Shown: positions 7,952 to 17,909, counted from the first letter of the stretch. The stretch: 64,000 nt of DNA from JBCBTD01 sp039818825 (GCA_039818825.1 JBCBTD010000002.1:62001-126000), one strand, 5' to 3'. Made by a program: numbers and translations. The notes: a model not told the origin generated them from the sequence alone.

Positions 7952-9284
7952 CGCGTGGATCCGCGAGCGGCGGGTCACCGAGATCGAATGCCTGGTCGCC
8001 GACATCTCCGGCATCGCCCGTGGGAAGATCCTGCCGGCAGAGAAGTTCCTGCGCGGCCAGGCGGAAGGGACGCTGCGCCTGCCGGAAAGCGTGCTCGTCC
8101 AGACCGTCACCGGCGACTATCCGGAGACCGTGTGGTCGGTCGTCGATCCGGTGATCCGCGACGTGCGCTTGGCGCCGGACCCGGCTTCGATCCGGCTGGT
8201 GCCGTGGTACGACGAACCGACCGCGCAGGTCGTCTGCGACTGCGTCGACCATGCTGGCGCGGCCAACGAGATCGCCGCACGGCAAGTGTTGAAGCGCGTG
8301 CTCGCCCTTTATCGAGCTCGCGGCTGGCGGCCGGTCGTGGCGCCAGAGCTGGAATTCTACCTCACCGAGGTCAATGACGACCCTGACTATCCGTTGAAGC
8401 CGCCCGTCGGTCGGTCCAAGCGCGCGGAAACCGGCCGCCAAGCCTACGGTATCGAGGCGACCAACGAGTTCGATCCGGTCTTCGAGGACGTCTACGACTG
8501 GTGTGAGGCACAAGGGATCGACATCGACACGCTGACCCACGAGAGCGGCGTCGCGCAGATGGAGATCAACTTCAACCACGGCGAGCCGCTGGAGTTGGCG
8601 GACCAAGTGTTCCTGTTCAAGCGGACGTTGCGGCAGGCGGCACTCGCGCACGGCATCTACGCGACGTTCATGGCCAAGCCCTTGGAACGGGAACCTGGCA
8701 GCTCGATGCACGTCCATCAAAGCGTCTACGACGCGGCGGGTGGACAGAATCTCTTCGCCGGCGATGGAACCGCCTACGCGCCCCTGTTCCTCGGCCACCT
8801 CGCCGGGCTCCAGCGGTATCTGCCGGCGGCGATGCCGCTTTTGGCGCCGAACGTGAATTCCTATCGGCGTTTGCGGCGCTACTCGGACGCGCCGATCAAC
8901 ACCCACTGGGGCTGGGAGAACCGCACGGTCGGGCTGCGCGTCCCGGAAAGCGGCGCCAAGGACCGCCGCGTGGAGAACCGCGTCGCCGGGGCCGACGCCA
9001 ACCCCTATCTCGCAATCGCCGCGTCCTTGGCCTGCGGCTACGTCGGCATGGTCGACCGCTTGGAGCCGACCGACGCCTTGGAAGGCAGCGCCTATCGCCG
9101 CGCGCAGACCCTGCCGCGGCAGCTGCCCGACGGTCTGGCCAAGCTCAACGCCTGCAAGCCGCTCAAGGAGATCCTCGGCGAGCGCTTCGTCGACGTGCTG
9201 ATGGCGGTCCGCGAGGCCGAACACGAGGCCTATCAGACGGTCATCTCGAGTTGGGAACGCGAACACCTCTTGCTCAACGTTTGA
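7941..9284 (+). CDS. puuA: Glutamine-synthetase family ligase (gamma-glutamylputrescine synthetase-like)
   Basis: A 447-residue ATP-dependent gamma-glutamyl ligase. The C-terminal GS catalytic domain shows GSSMHVHQS, the NVNSYRRL glutamate-site segment, WGWENRTVGLRVPES and NRVAGADANPYLA, while the N-terminal beta-grasp begins VTEIECLVADISGIARGK. These features follow PuuA and related non-nitrogen-assimilating members rather than GlnA. The start GTG at 7941 overlaps the end of the puuD-like gene by 11 bases. It probably joins glutamate to putrescine or another amine; the partner hydrolase upstream would remove the tag later. No puuB or puuC oxidoreductases are in the window, so the pathway is incomplete here. 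Confidence 0.8.
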   Translation: MSIDAWIRERRVTEIECLVADISGIARGKILPAEKFLRGQAEGTLRLPESVLVQTVTGDYPETVWSVVDPVIRDVRLAPDPASIRLVPWYDEPTAQVVCDCVDHAGAANEIAARQVLKRVLALYRARGWRPVVAPELEFYLTEVNDDPDYPLKPPVGRSKRAETGRQAYGIEATNEFDPVFEDVYDWCEAQGIDIDTLTHESGVAQMEINFNHGEPLELADQVFLFKRTLRQAALAHGIYATFMAKPLEREPGSSMHVHQSVYDAAGGQNLFAGDGTAYAPLFLGHLAGLQRYLPAAMPLLAPNVNSYRRLRRYSDAPINTHWGWENRTVGLRVPESGAKDRRVENRVAGADANPYLAIAASLACGYVGMVDRLEPTDALEGSAYRRAQTLPRQLPDGLAKLNACKPLKEILGERFVDVLMAVREAEHEAYQTVISSWEREHLLLNV

Positions 9285-9378
9285 GCGAGGCGCATAGGCC
9301 GCGCGATGCCATCGACGTTGCCGGGCCGACGTCGCTCGGAGCATCCCGCGCGCCCGCCTGACGCCATGGTCCTCGGTC

Positions 9379-10674
9379 ATGTTGCACACCGTTTTCACCA
9401 GTTGGCCGCTGTTTCTGGGCATGGGTCTGCTGATGATCGGCAACGGTCTGCAGGGCACGTTGCTCGGCGTCCGCGCCGGCCTCGAGGGCTTTCCGACGAC
9501 GGTCATCGGCCTCGTCATGGCCGGCTTCTACGTCGGGCTGCTGCTCGGCTCGGCGGCGGCGCCGCGCTTGATCGCTCGGGTCGGCCATGTCCGGGTGTTC
9601 GCGGCGTTCACCGCGATCGCGTCGGCGACCGTGCTGCTCCACGCGGTGTTCGTTTCGCCGTTTGTCTGGGCGCTGATCCGGATCGTCGCCGGGTTCAGTT
9701 TCGCGGCGCTCTTCATCGTCGCCGAGAGTTGGCTGAACAGCGAGACCCGCAACGAGAATCGCGGCAAAGTGCTGAGCGTCTACCTCATCGTCTCCTTCGC
9801 CGGTGCCAGCGCCGGTCAGATCCTGCTCAATGCCGGCGACCCCGCCGGTTTCGTCTTGTTCGTGATGGTGTCCGTTCTGCTCTCCGTGGCGGTGGTGCCG
9901 ATGCTCTTGAGCACCGGCTCGGCGCCGGCGATGCCCCGCGCCTCACGGCTGCACTTGGTCGGACTGTTCCGCACGTCGCCGCTCGGGGTCGCAGGCACGT
10001 TCACCAGCGGTTTGATGATGGGCTCGGTGATGGGGATGGGCGCCGTCTTTGCAACCCAGGCGGGCCTAGGCGTCGCGCAAGTGTCTTCGTTCATGTTCGC
10101 GACCCTCGCCGGCGTGATGCTCTTCCAGTTCCCGCTCGGCGCCGTTGCCGACCGCTTCGATCGCCGCATCGTCATCATCGTCGTGGCGGCTTGCAGTGGC
10201 GCGATGGCGCTCGGCGCCGCCCATTTCGAAGGGTGGACCGGGCTCGGGCTGATGGTGATCGCTGCCGCCTTGGGCTTCCCGCTCTATTCGATCAGCATTG
10301 CCCACACCAACGACTACTTGGAGCACGACGCGATGGTCGCCGCGGCGAGCGGTTTGATGGCGATCAACGGCATCGGTTCGGTCATCGGCCCATTGGCCGT
10401 GAGCTTGTCCATGAGCCTGATGGGTGCGCCGGGCTTTGCGCTGTTACTTGGCGTGGCACAGCTGACGCTGGCGCTGTTCGGCGTCTACCGCTCGTTCCGG
10501 CGTCAAGCGGTGCCGCTGGACGAGCGGGGTCCGACGATCATCATTCCGCGGGCCACCGCTGTGGCAACCGTTCTGGCGCAGGAAACCGCTCTCGAGCGCA
10601 TGGATTCGGGCGCCGACGATGACGACGAGGCGCGCACGGACGACCCGCAGGAGACATCGGCTTCTCTCGTTTGA
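9379..10674 (+). CDS. MFS transporter (YcaD-like)
   Basis: A 431-residue inner-membrane transporter with about 12 hydrophobic helices. The loop between helices 2 and 3 is RLIARVGHVRVF, and the equivalent DRFDRRIVII occurs near residue 257, giving the two-fold MFS repeat. Overall pattern and the sequence FIVAESWLNSE match the YcaD-like branch. The C-terminal tail (about residues 405-431) is cytoplasmic and strongly acidic, with a run of four aspartates. It lies 94 bases after the puuA-like gene on the same strand and may carry the related amine or amino acid; this is inferred from position only. Confidence 0.85.
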   Translation: MLHTVFTSWPLFLGMGLLMIGNGLQGTLLGVRAGLEGFPTTVIGLVMAGFYVGLLLGSAAAPRLIARVGHVRVFAAFTAIASATVLLHAVFVSPFVWALIRIVAGFSFAALFIVAESWLNSETRNENRGKVLSVYLIVSFAGASAGQILLNAGDPAGFVLFVMVSVLLSVAVVPMLLSTGSAPAMPRASRLHLVGLFRTSPLGVAGTFTSGLMMGSVMGMGAVFATQAGLGVAQVSSFMFATLAGVMLFQFPLGAVADRFDRRIVIIVVAACSGAMALGAAHFEGWTGLGLMVIAAALGFPLYSISIAHTNDYLEHDAMVAAASGLMAINGIGSVIGPLAVSLSMSLMGAPGFALLLGVAQLTLALFGVYRSFRRQAVPLDERGPTIIIPRATAVATVLAQETALERMDSGADDDDEARTDDPQETSASLV

Positions 10675-10716
10675 GTGGTGCCGCGTCGGGTGCTCGTCAA
10701 CCTACCGCCATCGATG

Positions 10717-10758
10717 TATAAGACTAGTCCGGGCGCCTTCGGGCCTGAGGCGGCGCCC
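10717..10758 (+). promoter_or_regulatory. Possible -10 element and leader hairpin of the RRM gene
   Basis: A TATAAG hexamer (10717-10722) resembles a -10 box; no good -35 is seen. Just downstream, GGGCGCC (10731-10737) and GGCGCCC (10752-10758) form a perfect 7-bp stem that would sit at the 5' end of the message, 21 bases before the ATG. It may regulate stability or translation. Low confidence as a promoter, higher as a hairpin. Confidence 0.35.
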
Positions 10759-10779
10759 TCGTCGTGGAGACCGAATCGT

Positions 10780-11121
10780 ATGAGTCGGAAATTATTCGTC
10801 GCCAACTTCCCTTACTCGACCGGTGAAGAGAGCTTACGAGAGCTGTTCGGGCAGTACGGCGAAGTCGAGGAAATCAAAGTCATTTACGATCGCGAAACGG
10901 GCCGGTCACGCGGTTTCGGCTTCGTGATGATGGAGACGGAAGCCGCCTGCGTGCAAGCTGCGGATGCCTTGAACGGCACCGACGTCGGCGGCCGGTCCAT
11001 CGCCGTCAGGGTCGCCGAGCCACGACCGTCGGCGACGGGCGCCGAGCGCGACGACGACGTGCGCCCCGGGCCCAAGCGGTTCGCCCTGGCACGGCCACGC
11101 GCGCGGCGCGCCCGGGACTGA
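10780..11121 (+). CDS. RNA-binding protein with a single RRM domain
   Basis: A 113-residue protein made of one RNA recognition motif plus a short basic tail. RNP2 is LFVANF at residues 5-10 and RNP1 is RGFGFVMM at residues 44-51, with aromatic residues at the stacking positions. The tail after residue 85 is rich in Arg and Pro (RPRARRARD). Proteins of this design are known from cyanobacteria and many proteobacteria, where several are cold- or stress-responsive; their RNA targets are mostly unknown. It is monocistronic, between the MFS gene and hrcA, and is preceded by a stable GC hairpin in its leader. Confidence 0.9.
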   Translation: MSRKLFVANFPYSTGEESLRELFGQYGEVEEIKVIYDRETGRSRGFGFVMMETEAACVQAADALNGTDVGGRSIAVRVAEPRPSATGAERDDDVRPGPKRFALARPRARRARD

Positions 11122-11166
11122 CGCACGGCGCGGCCCGGCTGACGCCGGACCGCTGGGACCGTCGAG

Positions 11167-11195
11167 TTGACGGTACGAAACGGCTTGCTTACATC
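11167..11195 (+). promoter_or_regulatory. Candidate sigma-70 promoter of hrcA
   Basis: TTGACG (11167-11172) and TACATC (11190-11195) are 17 bases apart, about 45 bases before the hrcA start. The -35 is strong and the -10 is weak. I looked for a CIRCE inverted repeat (TTAGCACTC and its complement) here and did not find one, so HrcA autoregulation is not supported by sequence. Confidence 0.4.
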
Positions 11196-11239
11196 GCGAG
11201 AACGGCGCGGGCCCTCCGCCTGGGGTGCTACGCGAGCGG

Positions 11240-12328
11240 ATGTCCATGATCACCGACCTCAACCAGCGCTCTCGCGAAGTCTTTCGCCACATCGTCGACT
11301 CCTACGTGACCACCGGCGAACCGGTGGGTTCGCGTACCGTCGCGCGACGTCTGGTGCAGCCGCTTTCGGCAGCGACCATCCGCAACGTCATGGCAGACCT
11401 GGAGGATGCGGGGCTGTTGTACGCACCGCACACCTCTGCGGGCCGACTGCCAACCGATGCAGGGTTACGGCTCTACGTCGACGGCTTGTTGGAGGTCGGC
11501 AATCTCACCGCTGACGAGAAGCAGGACATCGAGCAACGCTGCACCGGCGTCGGGCGTAGTGTCGAAGGGCTCTTGAGCGACGCGACGGACGCTCTTTCGG
11601 GCCTGAGCAAGCATGCCGGCCTGGTCATCGCGCCGACCTCGGACGCTCCGTTCAAACATGTGGAGTTCGTGCCGCTTGCCCCCGGCCGGGCGTTGGTGGT
11701 CGTCGTCCACGAAGGCGGACTGGTCGAGAATCGCGTGATCGAGCTGCCGCTCGGCATGAGCCTCTCGCAGTTGGTCGAGGCGAGCAACTATCTGACGGCG
11801 CGCCTCACCGGACGCACTCTGGAGGAGGCCCAGGACACCATCGCCGTCGAGCTCGACGCCCATCGTTCTCAGCTCGACGAGCTCTCGCGCAAAGTCGTCG
11901 AGGATGGCCTGGCGATGTGGTCTGGAACCGGCGACGACGGCGTACTGATCTTGAAGGGCCAAGCCCAACTCTTGGACGACGTCACCAGTTTGGTCGAGCT
12001 GGAGCGCATCCGCAGCCTGTTCCAGGCCGTCGAAACCAAGAAGAGCCTCTTGCGCCTGATCGAGCGGACGACGTCCAGCGACGGCGTCCAGATCTTCATC
12101 GGCGCCGAGACCGAACTGTTCGGGCTCAGTGGCTGCTCGCTCGTCGTCGCACCCTACCGCGGTGCCGACGGTGGCGACGAGAAGCCGCCACGGGTCCTGG
12201 GCGCCGTCGGTGTCATCGGTCCGCTGTACATGAACTACGCGCGGATCATTCCGATGGTCGACTTCACCGCCCAGACGGTGGGTCGGCTGCTGTCTCACTC
12301 CAAGCGCAAGGACGACCATGAGCGATAA
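11240..12328 (+). CDS. hrcA: Heat-inducible transcription repressor HrcA
   Basis: A 362-residue repressor that binds CIRCE operators upstream of groESL-type operons and needs GroEL for folding. The N-terminal winged helix (about residues 8-75) contains EPVGSRTVARRL, SAATIRNVMADLEDAGLL and HTSAGRLPTDAGLRLYV, which are diagnostic of HrcA. The C-terminal inserted dimerisation domain ends GVIGPLYMNYARIIPMVDF, also typical. Start choice among GTG 11225, ATG 11240 and ATG 11246 is not decided by a clear Shine-Dalgarno; ATG 11240 keeps the usual short N-terminus. grpE starts 11 bases before its stop, so the two are translationally coupled. Confidence 0.93.
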   Translation: MSMITDLNQRSREVFRHIVDSYVTTGEPVGSRTVARRLVQPLSAATIRNVMADLEDAGLLYAPHTSAGRLPTDAGLRLYVDGLLEVGNLTADEKQDIEQRCTGVGRSVEGLLSDATDALSGLSKHAGLVIAPTSDAPFKHVEFVPLAPGRALVVVVHEGGLVENRVIELPLGMSLSQLVEASNYLTARLTGRTLEEAQDTIAVELDAHRSQLDELSRKVVEDGLAMWSGTGDDGVLILKGQAQLLDDVTSLVELERIRSLFQAVETKKSLLRLIERTTSSDGVQIFIGAETELFGLSGCSLVVAPYRGADGGDEKPPRVLGAVGVIGPLYMNYARIIPMVDFTAQTVGRLLSHSKRKDDHER

Positions 12329-12956
12329 GCCCGATCCCCGCGACCCGCAGTCCGCAACGGAACCGGAGGGCCCTTCGCCGACGACACATGAGGCGCCTGA
12401 TACCGGTTCGCTCACCCCCGACGACGGGCTCGGTGAAACGTCGTCGCCTTCCGCGGACGAGCTGGTGGCGGAACTCGCGGCGGCCAAGGATCAGCTGCTG
12501 CGCACCTTGGCGGACATGGAGAACTTACGGAGGCGGACCGAGCGCGAGGTCGACGATGCCAAGCGCTACGCGGTGACGACGTTCGCCCGCGACCTGTTGG
12601 AGGTGGCCGACAGCCTCAACCGCGCGATCCGCACGGTGCCGGCAGAGGTGCGGGGCGACGGCGGTTGGGCCGACAACTTCGTCACCGGCGTCGAGATGAC
12701 CGAGCGGGCCCTGCTGACGGTGTTCGAGAAGCACAAGATGCAGCGGGTATCGCCGACCAAGGGGGAGAAGTTCGATCACCAGCGGCACCAGGCCATGTTC
12801 GAGGTGCCGACCGCGGAGCTGGCGCCCGGCCAGATCGCCGAGGTCATGGCCGACGGTTACGTGATCGCCGACCGGCTGCTGCGTCCCGCCATGGTAGGCG
12901 TCGCCAAGGCACCGCAGGCGACGACGCGGCCCGACGCCGTCGACGAAACCGCATGA
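12318..12956 (+). CDS. grpE: Nucleotide exchange factor GrpE
   Basis: The DnaK co-chaperone that releases ADP, 212 residues here. After a low-complexity acidic N-terminus (residues 1-45) comes a coiled-coil region, ELVAELAAAKDQLLRTLADMENLRRRTE, followed by the four-helix bundle and the beta-wing domain with FDHQRHQAMFEVPT and the closing GYVIADRLLRPAMVGVAK, all canonical for GrpE. It overlaps hrcA upstream and its stop overlaps the ATG of the downstream outer-membrane barrel gene (ATGA). dnaK and dnaJ are not in the window. Confidence 0.95.
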   Translation: MSDKPDPRDPQSATEPEGPSPTTHEAPDTGSLTPDDGLGETSSPSADELVAELAAAKDQLLRTLADMENLRRRTEREVDDAKRYAVTTFARDLLEVADSLNRAIRTVPAEVRGDGGWADNFVTGVEMTERALLTVFEKHKMQRVSPTKGEKFDHQRHQAMFEVPTAELAPGQIAEVMADGYVIADRLLRPAMVGVAKAPQATTRPDAVDETA

Positions 12957-13906
12957 TTGCGAGCCGCGCGACGCGTGCGGCTGCGGCTCATTTCGTTTCA
13001 TCCGTGTTCCTCGTCGCCAGCGTCGGCGGCGCGGTGGCGGCCGATCAGCAAAACCCGCCCCGGTCGGCCGGCGACGCAGCAGCTCAGTTGCTGAGCATCG
13101 TCGGCTTCGCCGGCCTGCCCGACGTGACGGCGAGCCGCCTGAACACCGGCGGGACGGCGGCGTTGGACGACCAACGGATCGACGTCATCAGGCTCGCCAA
13201 CGACATCAGCCTCGGCAGTGGCGAGAACGGCGGGCCGCGGCTCTACCTGGAGGGCAATCTCGGCTTTGCCCGGTCGACGATCGATCTGCGCCTCGGCGAC
13301 ACGGTGCAAAACGACGTCACTTTCGACGGGCTCGGCGCATTCGGCAGCATCGGGCCGGACTTCCCGGTGGTCGAGTGGCTCCGTTTCCGCCCGACGTTCG
13401 TGCTCGGTCTCGGTTACGTCGACGACGACTTCGGCCTACCCGGCGAATTCTCGAACGACCCGACACCGGGCATCGATCTCCGACAATTCTCGGGGGCCAT
13501 CGGCGCTGCCGCCAGCCTCGACTACGAGCGGCCGTTCGGTGGCGACTTCCTCGATCTGCGTTTGAAGGCGACCTACGTGCACTTGGGCACGCTGTCGACG
13601 GCCGATGCTCGGTTCGCCGGCTCGACCAACAACGTCACGGTCAACGCCAATGCCGTCTACAAATACGACACGGGCTTCCGCCCGCTCGGTCAGCGGCTGT
13701 TGCTCACCGGCCTGCTCGGCGCCAACAGCTTCCTCGGCGACCAGGAGCGGGCGCTCGGCTTTTCCTGGTTCGGCGAGTTCGGCGGTGGCCTCGAGTTGGA
13801 TCTCGCGGCGATGGATGCGGCGGTCAAGCGGGCGCGGGTGCGCGTGACCGGCATTGCCGGTGACAACGTCACCGGCATCAGCTTTGGCGTCGGCATCGGC
13901 TTTTGA
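12953..13906 (+). CDS. Predicted outer-membrane beta-barrel protein coupled to grpE
   Basis: A 317-residue exported protein of no family I recognise. An N-terminal signal peptide (residues 1 to about 29, ending GGAVAA) is followed by alternating hydrophobic/polar strands with many Gly, Asn, Asp and aromatic residues, for example RLYLEGNLGFA, LRFRPTFVLGLGYV and LRLKATYVHLG, and the chain ends SFGVGIGF with a terminal phenylalanine, the recognition signal for the BAM complex. About 10-12 strands are plausible. The ATG overlaps the grpE stop, so it is expressed with the hrcA-grpE heat-shock operon. No cysteine-rich or enzymatic motif is visible. Confidence 0.75.
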   Translation: MIASRATRAAAAHFVSSVFLVASVGGAVAADQQNPPRSAGDAAAQLLSIVGFAGLPDVTASRLNTGGTAALDDQRIDVIRLANDISLGSGENGGPRLYLEGNLGFARSTIDLRLGDTVQNDVTFDGLGAFGSIGPDFPVVEWLRFRPTFVLGLGYVDDDFGLPGEFSNDPTPGIDLRQFSGAIGAAASLDYERPFGGDFLDLRLKATYVHLGTLSTADARFAGSTNNVTVNANAVYKYDTGFRPLGQRLLLTGLLGANSFLGDQERALGFSWFGEFGGGLELDLAAMDAAVKRARVRVTGIAGDNVTGISFGVGIGF

Positions 13907-14021
13907 ACGTCACGTAGCCGCCGGCTTCCGCCGGGCGGGCCGAAAGCGCTTGGGAGGATGCGGTCGGCTCGCCTAGATTTCGCCGCCAACCGCTCTCTTC
14001 GACGAAGGACCGCGCGCCATC

Positions 14022-15233
<1,212 letters not shown>

Positions 15234-15297
15234 GTGTCTGGCATGGAACCGGCATGGTCGGCGCCTCGCCGGAGGGCTCGCTTCGACGCCCCGTAGG

Positions 15298-16182
15298 ATG
15301 CACGCTGACGAGTTCAGAGCGGACGCGGGCTTGGTCGGCCGCCTGCTCGTCGCGCAGTTCCCGCGCTGGGCTGCTCTGCCGCTACGACCCTTTGCTTCGG
15401 CCGGGACGGACAACACCATCTACCGGCTCGGCGACGATTTGTGCGTACGCCTGCCGTTGCGCGGGTCCGCGGCGCCCCTGGTCGAGAAGGAATGCGCGTG
15501 GTTGCCGCGCTTTCCGGCGCTCCCGCTGACGATCCCGACGCCGCTCGCCATGGGCGAGCCGAGCGAGGACTATCCGTGGCGGTGGTCCGTCGTCTCCTGG
15601 ATCCCCGGCACACCGGCGACCATCGACCGGATCGACGACCCGGACCTGGCGGCGCGAAAGCTCGCTGACTTCCTTCGAGCGCTGCAGGCCATCGACGCCG
15701 CGTCGGGCCCTCCGAGCGGCCCGCAGAACCACTTCCGTGGGGTTCCCATGAGGGTCTTGGACGGACGGACTCGTCCGGCGATCTCGAACCTGGCCGACGA
15801 GATCGACGTCGCCGCCGCAACCGCGCTCTGGGAGGCGGCACTGGCGGCCGAGGTTTGGAGCGGTCCCCCCGTCTGGGTCCACGGTGACCTGCAGCCGGGC
15901 AACATGCTCGCTCGCGAGGGCCGGATCGCCGCCGTCATCGATTTTGGGCTTTCTGGTGTCGGCGATCCGGCGTGCGATCTGATCGCGGCGTGGACGCTGT
16001 TGCCGCCGGCGTCGCGGATCGTCTTCCGCACGGCTCTGGATGTCGACGACTCGACCTGGATGCGTGGCCGCGGCTGGGCCCTGTACGCCGGTGTGATTGC
16101 CCTCGACTACTATCGAGAAAGCAACCCGAGCCTTGCTGCAAGCTGCCGGCGCACCTTGCGCTCGGTGTTGGCTGACGCCTGA
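15298..16182 (+). CDS. Aminoglycoside-phosphotransferase (APH) family kinase
   Basis: A 294-residue protein with the APH/choline-kinase fold. The catalytic loop reads HGDLQPGNML with D197 as catalytic base, and the metal-binding DFG-like motif IDFGLSGVGD has D215. The N-lobe has DNTIYRLGDDLCVRLP with a plausible ATP-site lysine replaced by an arginine-rich strand. This family phosphorylates small molecules (sugars, amines, antibiotics); most chromosomal copies are not resistance genes. The frame extends upstream, but ATG 15298 starts the conserved domain. No operon partner identifies the substrate. Confidence 0.8.
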   Translation: MHADEFRADAGLVGRLLVAQFPRWAALPLRPFASAGTDNTIYRLGDDLCVRLPLRGSAAPLVEKECAWLPRFPALPLTIPTPLAMGEPSEDYPWRWSVVSWIPGTPATIDRIDDPDLAARKLADFLRALQAIDAASGPPSGPQNHFRGVPMRVLDGRTRPAISNLADEIDVAAATALWEAALAAEVWSGPPVWVHGDLQPGNMLAREGRIAAVIDFGLSGVGDPACDLIAAWTLLPPASRIVFRTALDVDDSTWMRGRGWALYAGVIALDYYRESNPSLAASCRRTLRSVLADA

Positions 16183-16194
16183 CCTCCGCGTCTC

Positions 16195-16992
16195 TCAGAT
16201 ACCGCAGCGCCGGCGCATCGTGGCGACGGCGCGCGACGTGCCGCTCAGCCCGGCGGTGAACACCTGGGTGCCGTTCTCGGTGACGAGCCGGATCGACGAG
16301 CCGGCGGCGAAATCCTGAAGAAACGCGCCGGTCAATGGCTCGAACGACTCCCAGTAGGAATCCTGTGCGTGCCTGCCGACCAGGGTCAACGGGTGCCGGC
16401 GGGCCGAACCTTGCACCACGATCTCGGCGACGACGGGCGTCAGCGATCCGTCGGTGCGTGGTAGCGCCGTCTCGCCGGCCTTCTCGTACAGGAATTCGGG
16501 TGGCCGATTTACGCTACAGCTGACTGCTGCCCGCTCCCATCCCCCGCTGCCGGGCACCGTGAACCGGGCCTCAGCACCACGCTCGGTCTCTTGCAGCTCC
16601 CAGCGTCCGGCCTCAACGGCCGACCGCGTTGAGGTGTCCGCCCTGCCGCTGACGTTGATCGCAAGCCGGAACGGTTGGGCGTCCACGGCCCGCGCCAGCT
16701 GCGCGACGAAGATTCGGTACGTGCCGGCCTCGGTCGTGAATTGTAGCTCGTCGCGGGCATCGGCGACGCCTTCGACGGTGAACACCACGTTCGATCCTTC
16801 GACGACGCGGAGCGTTGCCGATTGACCCGCCCCGGTGCGCATCTGGTAGCAGAGCACGGCCTCGGTCGGAGCAAGGCCATTGATCTCGGCACCGCTGGTT
16901 CCCGGTGCGAAGCGGACGTCCTGGCAAGTCTGGGCTGCGGCAGTGGCAGTACCTAGGGCGATCCCCATTCCGACGAGAGCGCAGAGCCTCAT
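16195..16992 (-). CDS. Secreted protein of unknown function with four cysteines
   Basis: I do not recognise the family. The 265-residue product begins with a signal peptide (MRLCALVGMGIALGTATAAAQ, cleavage after about residue 21). The mature part has two halves: residues 25-120 form a beta-rich segment with ATLRVVEGSNVVFTVEG that recalls pre-peptidase-like beta-sandwiches, and residues 130-265 contain PGSGGWERAAVSCSVNRPPEF and SRAVATMRRRCGI. Four cysteines remain after cleavage and could make two disulfides. ATG 16992 is preferred over 17004 because GGAG lies at the right distance. It is convergent with the APH gene and follows the SDR gene on the same strand. Confidence 0.6.
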   Translation of the reverse strand: MRLCALVGMGIALGTATAAAQTCQDVRFAPGTSGAEINGLAPTEAVLCYQMRTGAGQSATLRVVEGSNVVFTVEGVADARDELQFTTEAGTYRIFVAQLARAVDAQPFRLAINVSGRADTSTRSAVEAGRWELQETERGAEARFTVPGSGGWERAAVSCSVNRPPEFLYEKAGETALPRTDGSLTPVVAEIVVQGSARRHPLTLVGRHAQDSYWESFEPLTGAFLQDFAAGSSIRLVTENGTQVFTAGLSGTSRAVATMRRRCGI

Positions 16993-17114
16993 GTGTCGCT
17001 CCATGGCAGTATCGGCCGGCCATTGGCGCCGTGCGGCGCTTCGGCTTTGCCACTCTGGGCACCGCGTGCCGGCTCGTCCAGCGCGGCCGCTGCCGGTGGT
17101 TGGCCGGCTGATGG

Positions 17115-17909
17115 TCAGTGTGGGACGGTGGCACTCAGGCCGCCGTCGACGACGACCTCGGTTCCCGTGACGTAGGCTGCACGGTCACTCGCCAGGAAGA
17201 CGGCGACTTCGGCAACGTCGGCTGCGGTTCCCATGCGCCCGAGTGGAACCACCGACGCGCGCTTCGCCCGCATGGCGTCGGGGGAGCCGCCATAGGCTTT
17301 GGCCAGAGTGACGTCGATACGCGGTGTGTCGATCAGCCCGGCGACGATGGAGTTCGCGCGAATGCCGTAGCTGGCGTAGTCGATCGCCAGCATGCGCGTG
17401 AAGTGGATCGCCGCCGCTTTCGTGGTCGCATAGGCGAGATGCGCGTAACCCAGATGCCGGAGCCCCGCGATCGAACTCGTCGTCAGGACGACACCGCGGC
17501 GACGGCGCATCATGCCCGGCAGTACGGCCTGGCTAGCGACGTGCAACGCCGTGACGTTGGCGTCCTGGACGTGCCGCCAGTCGGCGGCGCTGGTCGCCGC
17601 GGGGTCGCCGGCTTTGCCGAGGCCGACGTTGTTGTGCAGCACGTCGATCCCGCCGAAGGCGTCTTCGACATCGCCGATGCCGCGCTGGAGCGATGCGTCG
17701 TCGGTGACGTCGACGTGGAGCGCGATGCCACGCCCGCCGATACCCTCGATCCGCAACAAGGTGTCTCGCGCGGCGGTGAGGCTGACGTCGGCCACGGCGA
17801 CGCGGGCGCCCTCGCGGGCGAACGCCGTGGCGATCGCCCTGCCGATGCCGACGCCGACGCCGATCGAGCCGCCGCCGACCACCAATGCTGCCCGCCCGTC
17901 CAGCAGCAT
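17115..17909 (-). CDS. Short-chain dehydrogenase/reductase
   Basis: A classical SDR oxidoreductase of 264 residues. The nucleotide-binding turn GGGSIGVGVGIG is a glycine-rich variant of TGxxxGxG at residues 12-23; D41 after the second strand suggests NAD rather than NADP. The active site has S145/S146 in TTSSIAG and Y160-x3-K164 (YATTK). The C-terminal AAYVTGTEVVVDGG is typical. The second ATG at 17909 has GGAGG eight bases upstream, whereas the ATG at 17915 is too close to it, so I start at 17909. Substrate unknown; the gene is single. Confidence 0.85.
   Translation of the reverse strand: MLLDGRAALVVGGGSIGVGVGIGRAIATAFAREGARVAVADVSLTAARDTLLRIEGIGGRGIALHVDVTDDASLQRGIGDVEDAFGGIDVLHNNVGLGKAGDPAATSAADWRHVQDANVTALHVASQAVLPGMMRRRRGVVLTTSSIAGLRHLGYAHLAYATTKAAAIHFTRMLAIDYASYGIRANSIVAGLIDTPRIDVTLAKAYGGSPDAMRAKRASVVPLGRMGTAADVAEVAVFLASDRAAYVTGTEVVVDGGLSATVPH

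Noticed and set aside
11122..11239. CIRCE operator upstream of hrcA
   Set aside because: No TTAGCACTC/GAGTGCTAA dyad is present; only a sigma-70-like promoter is visible.
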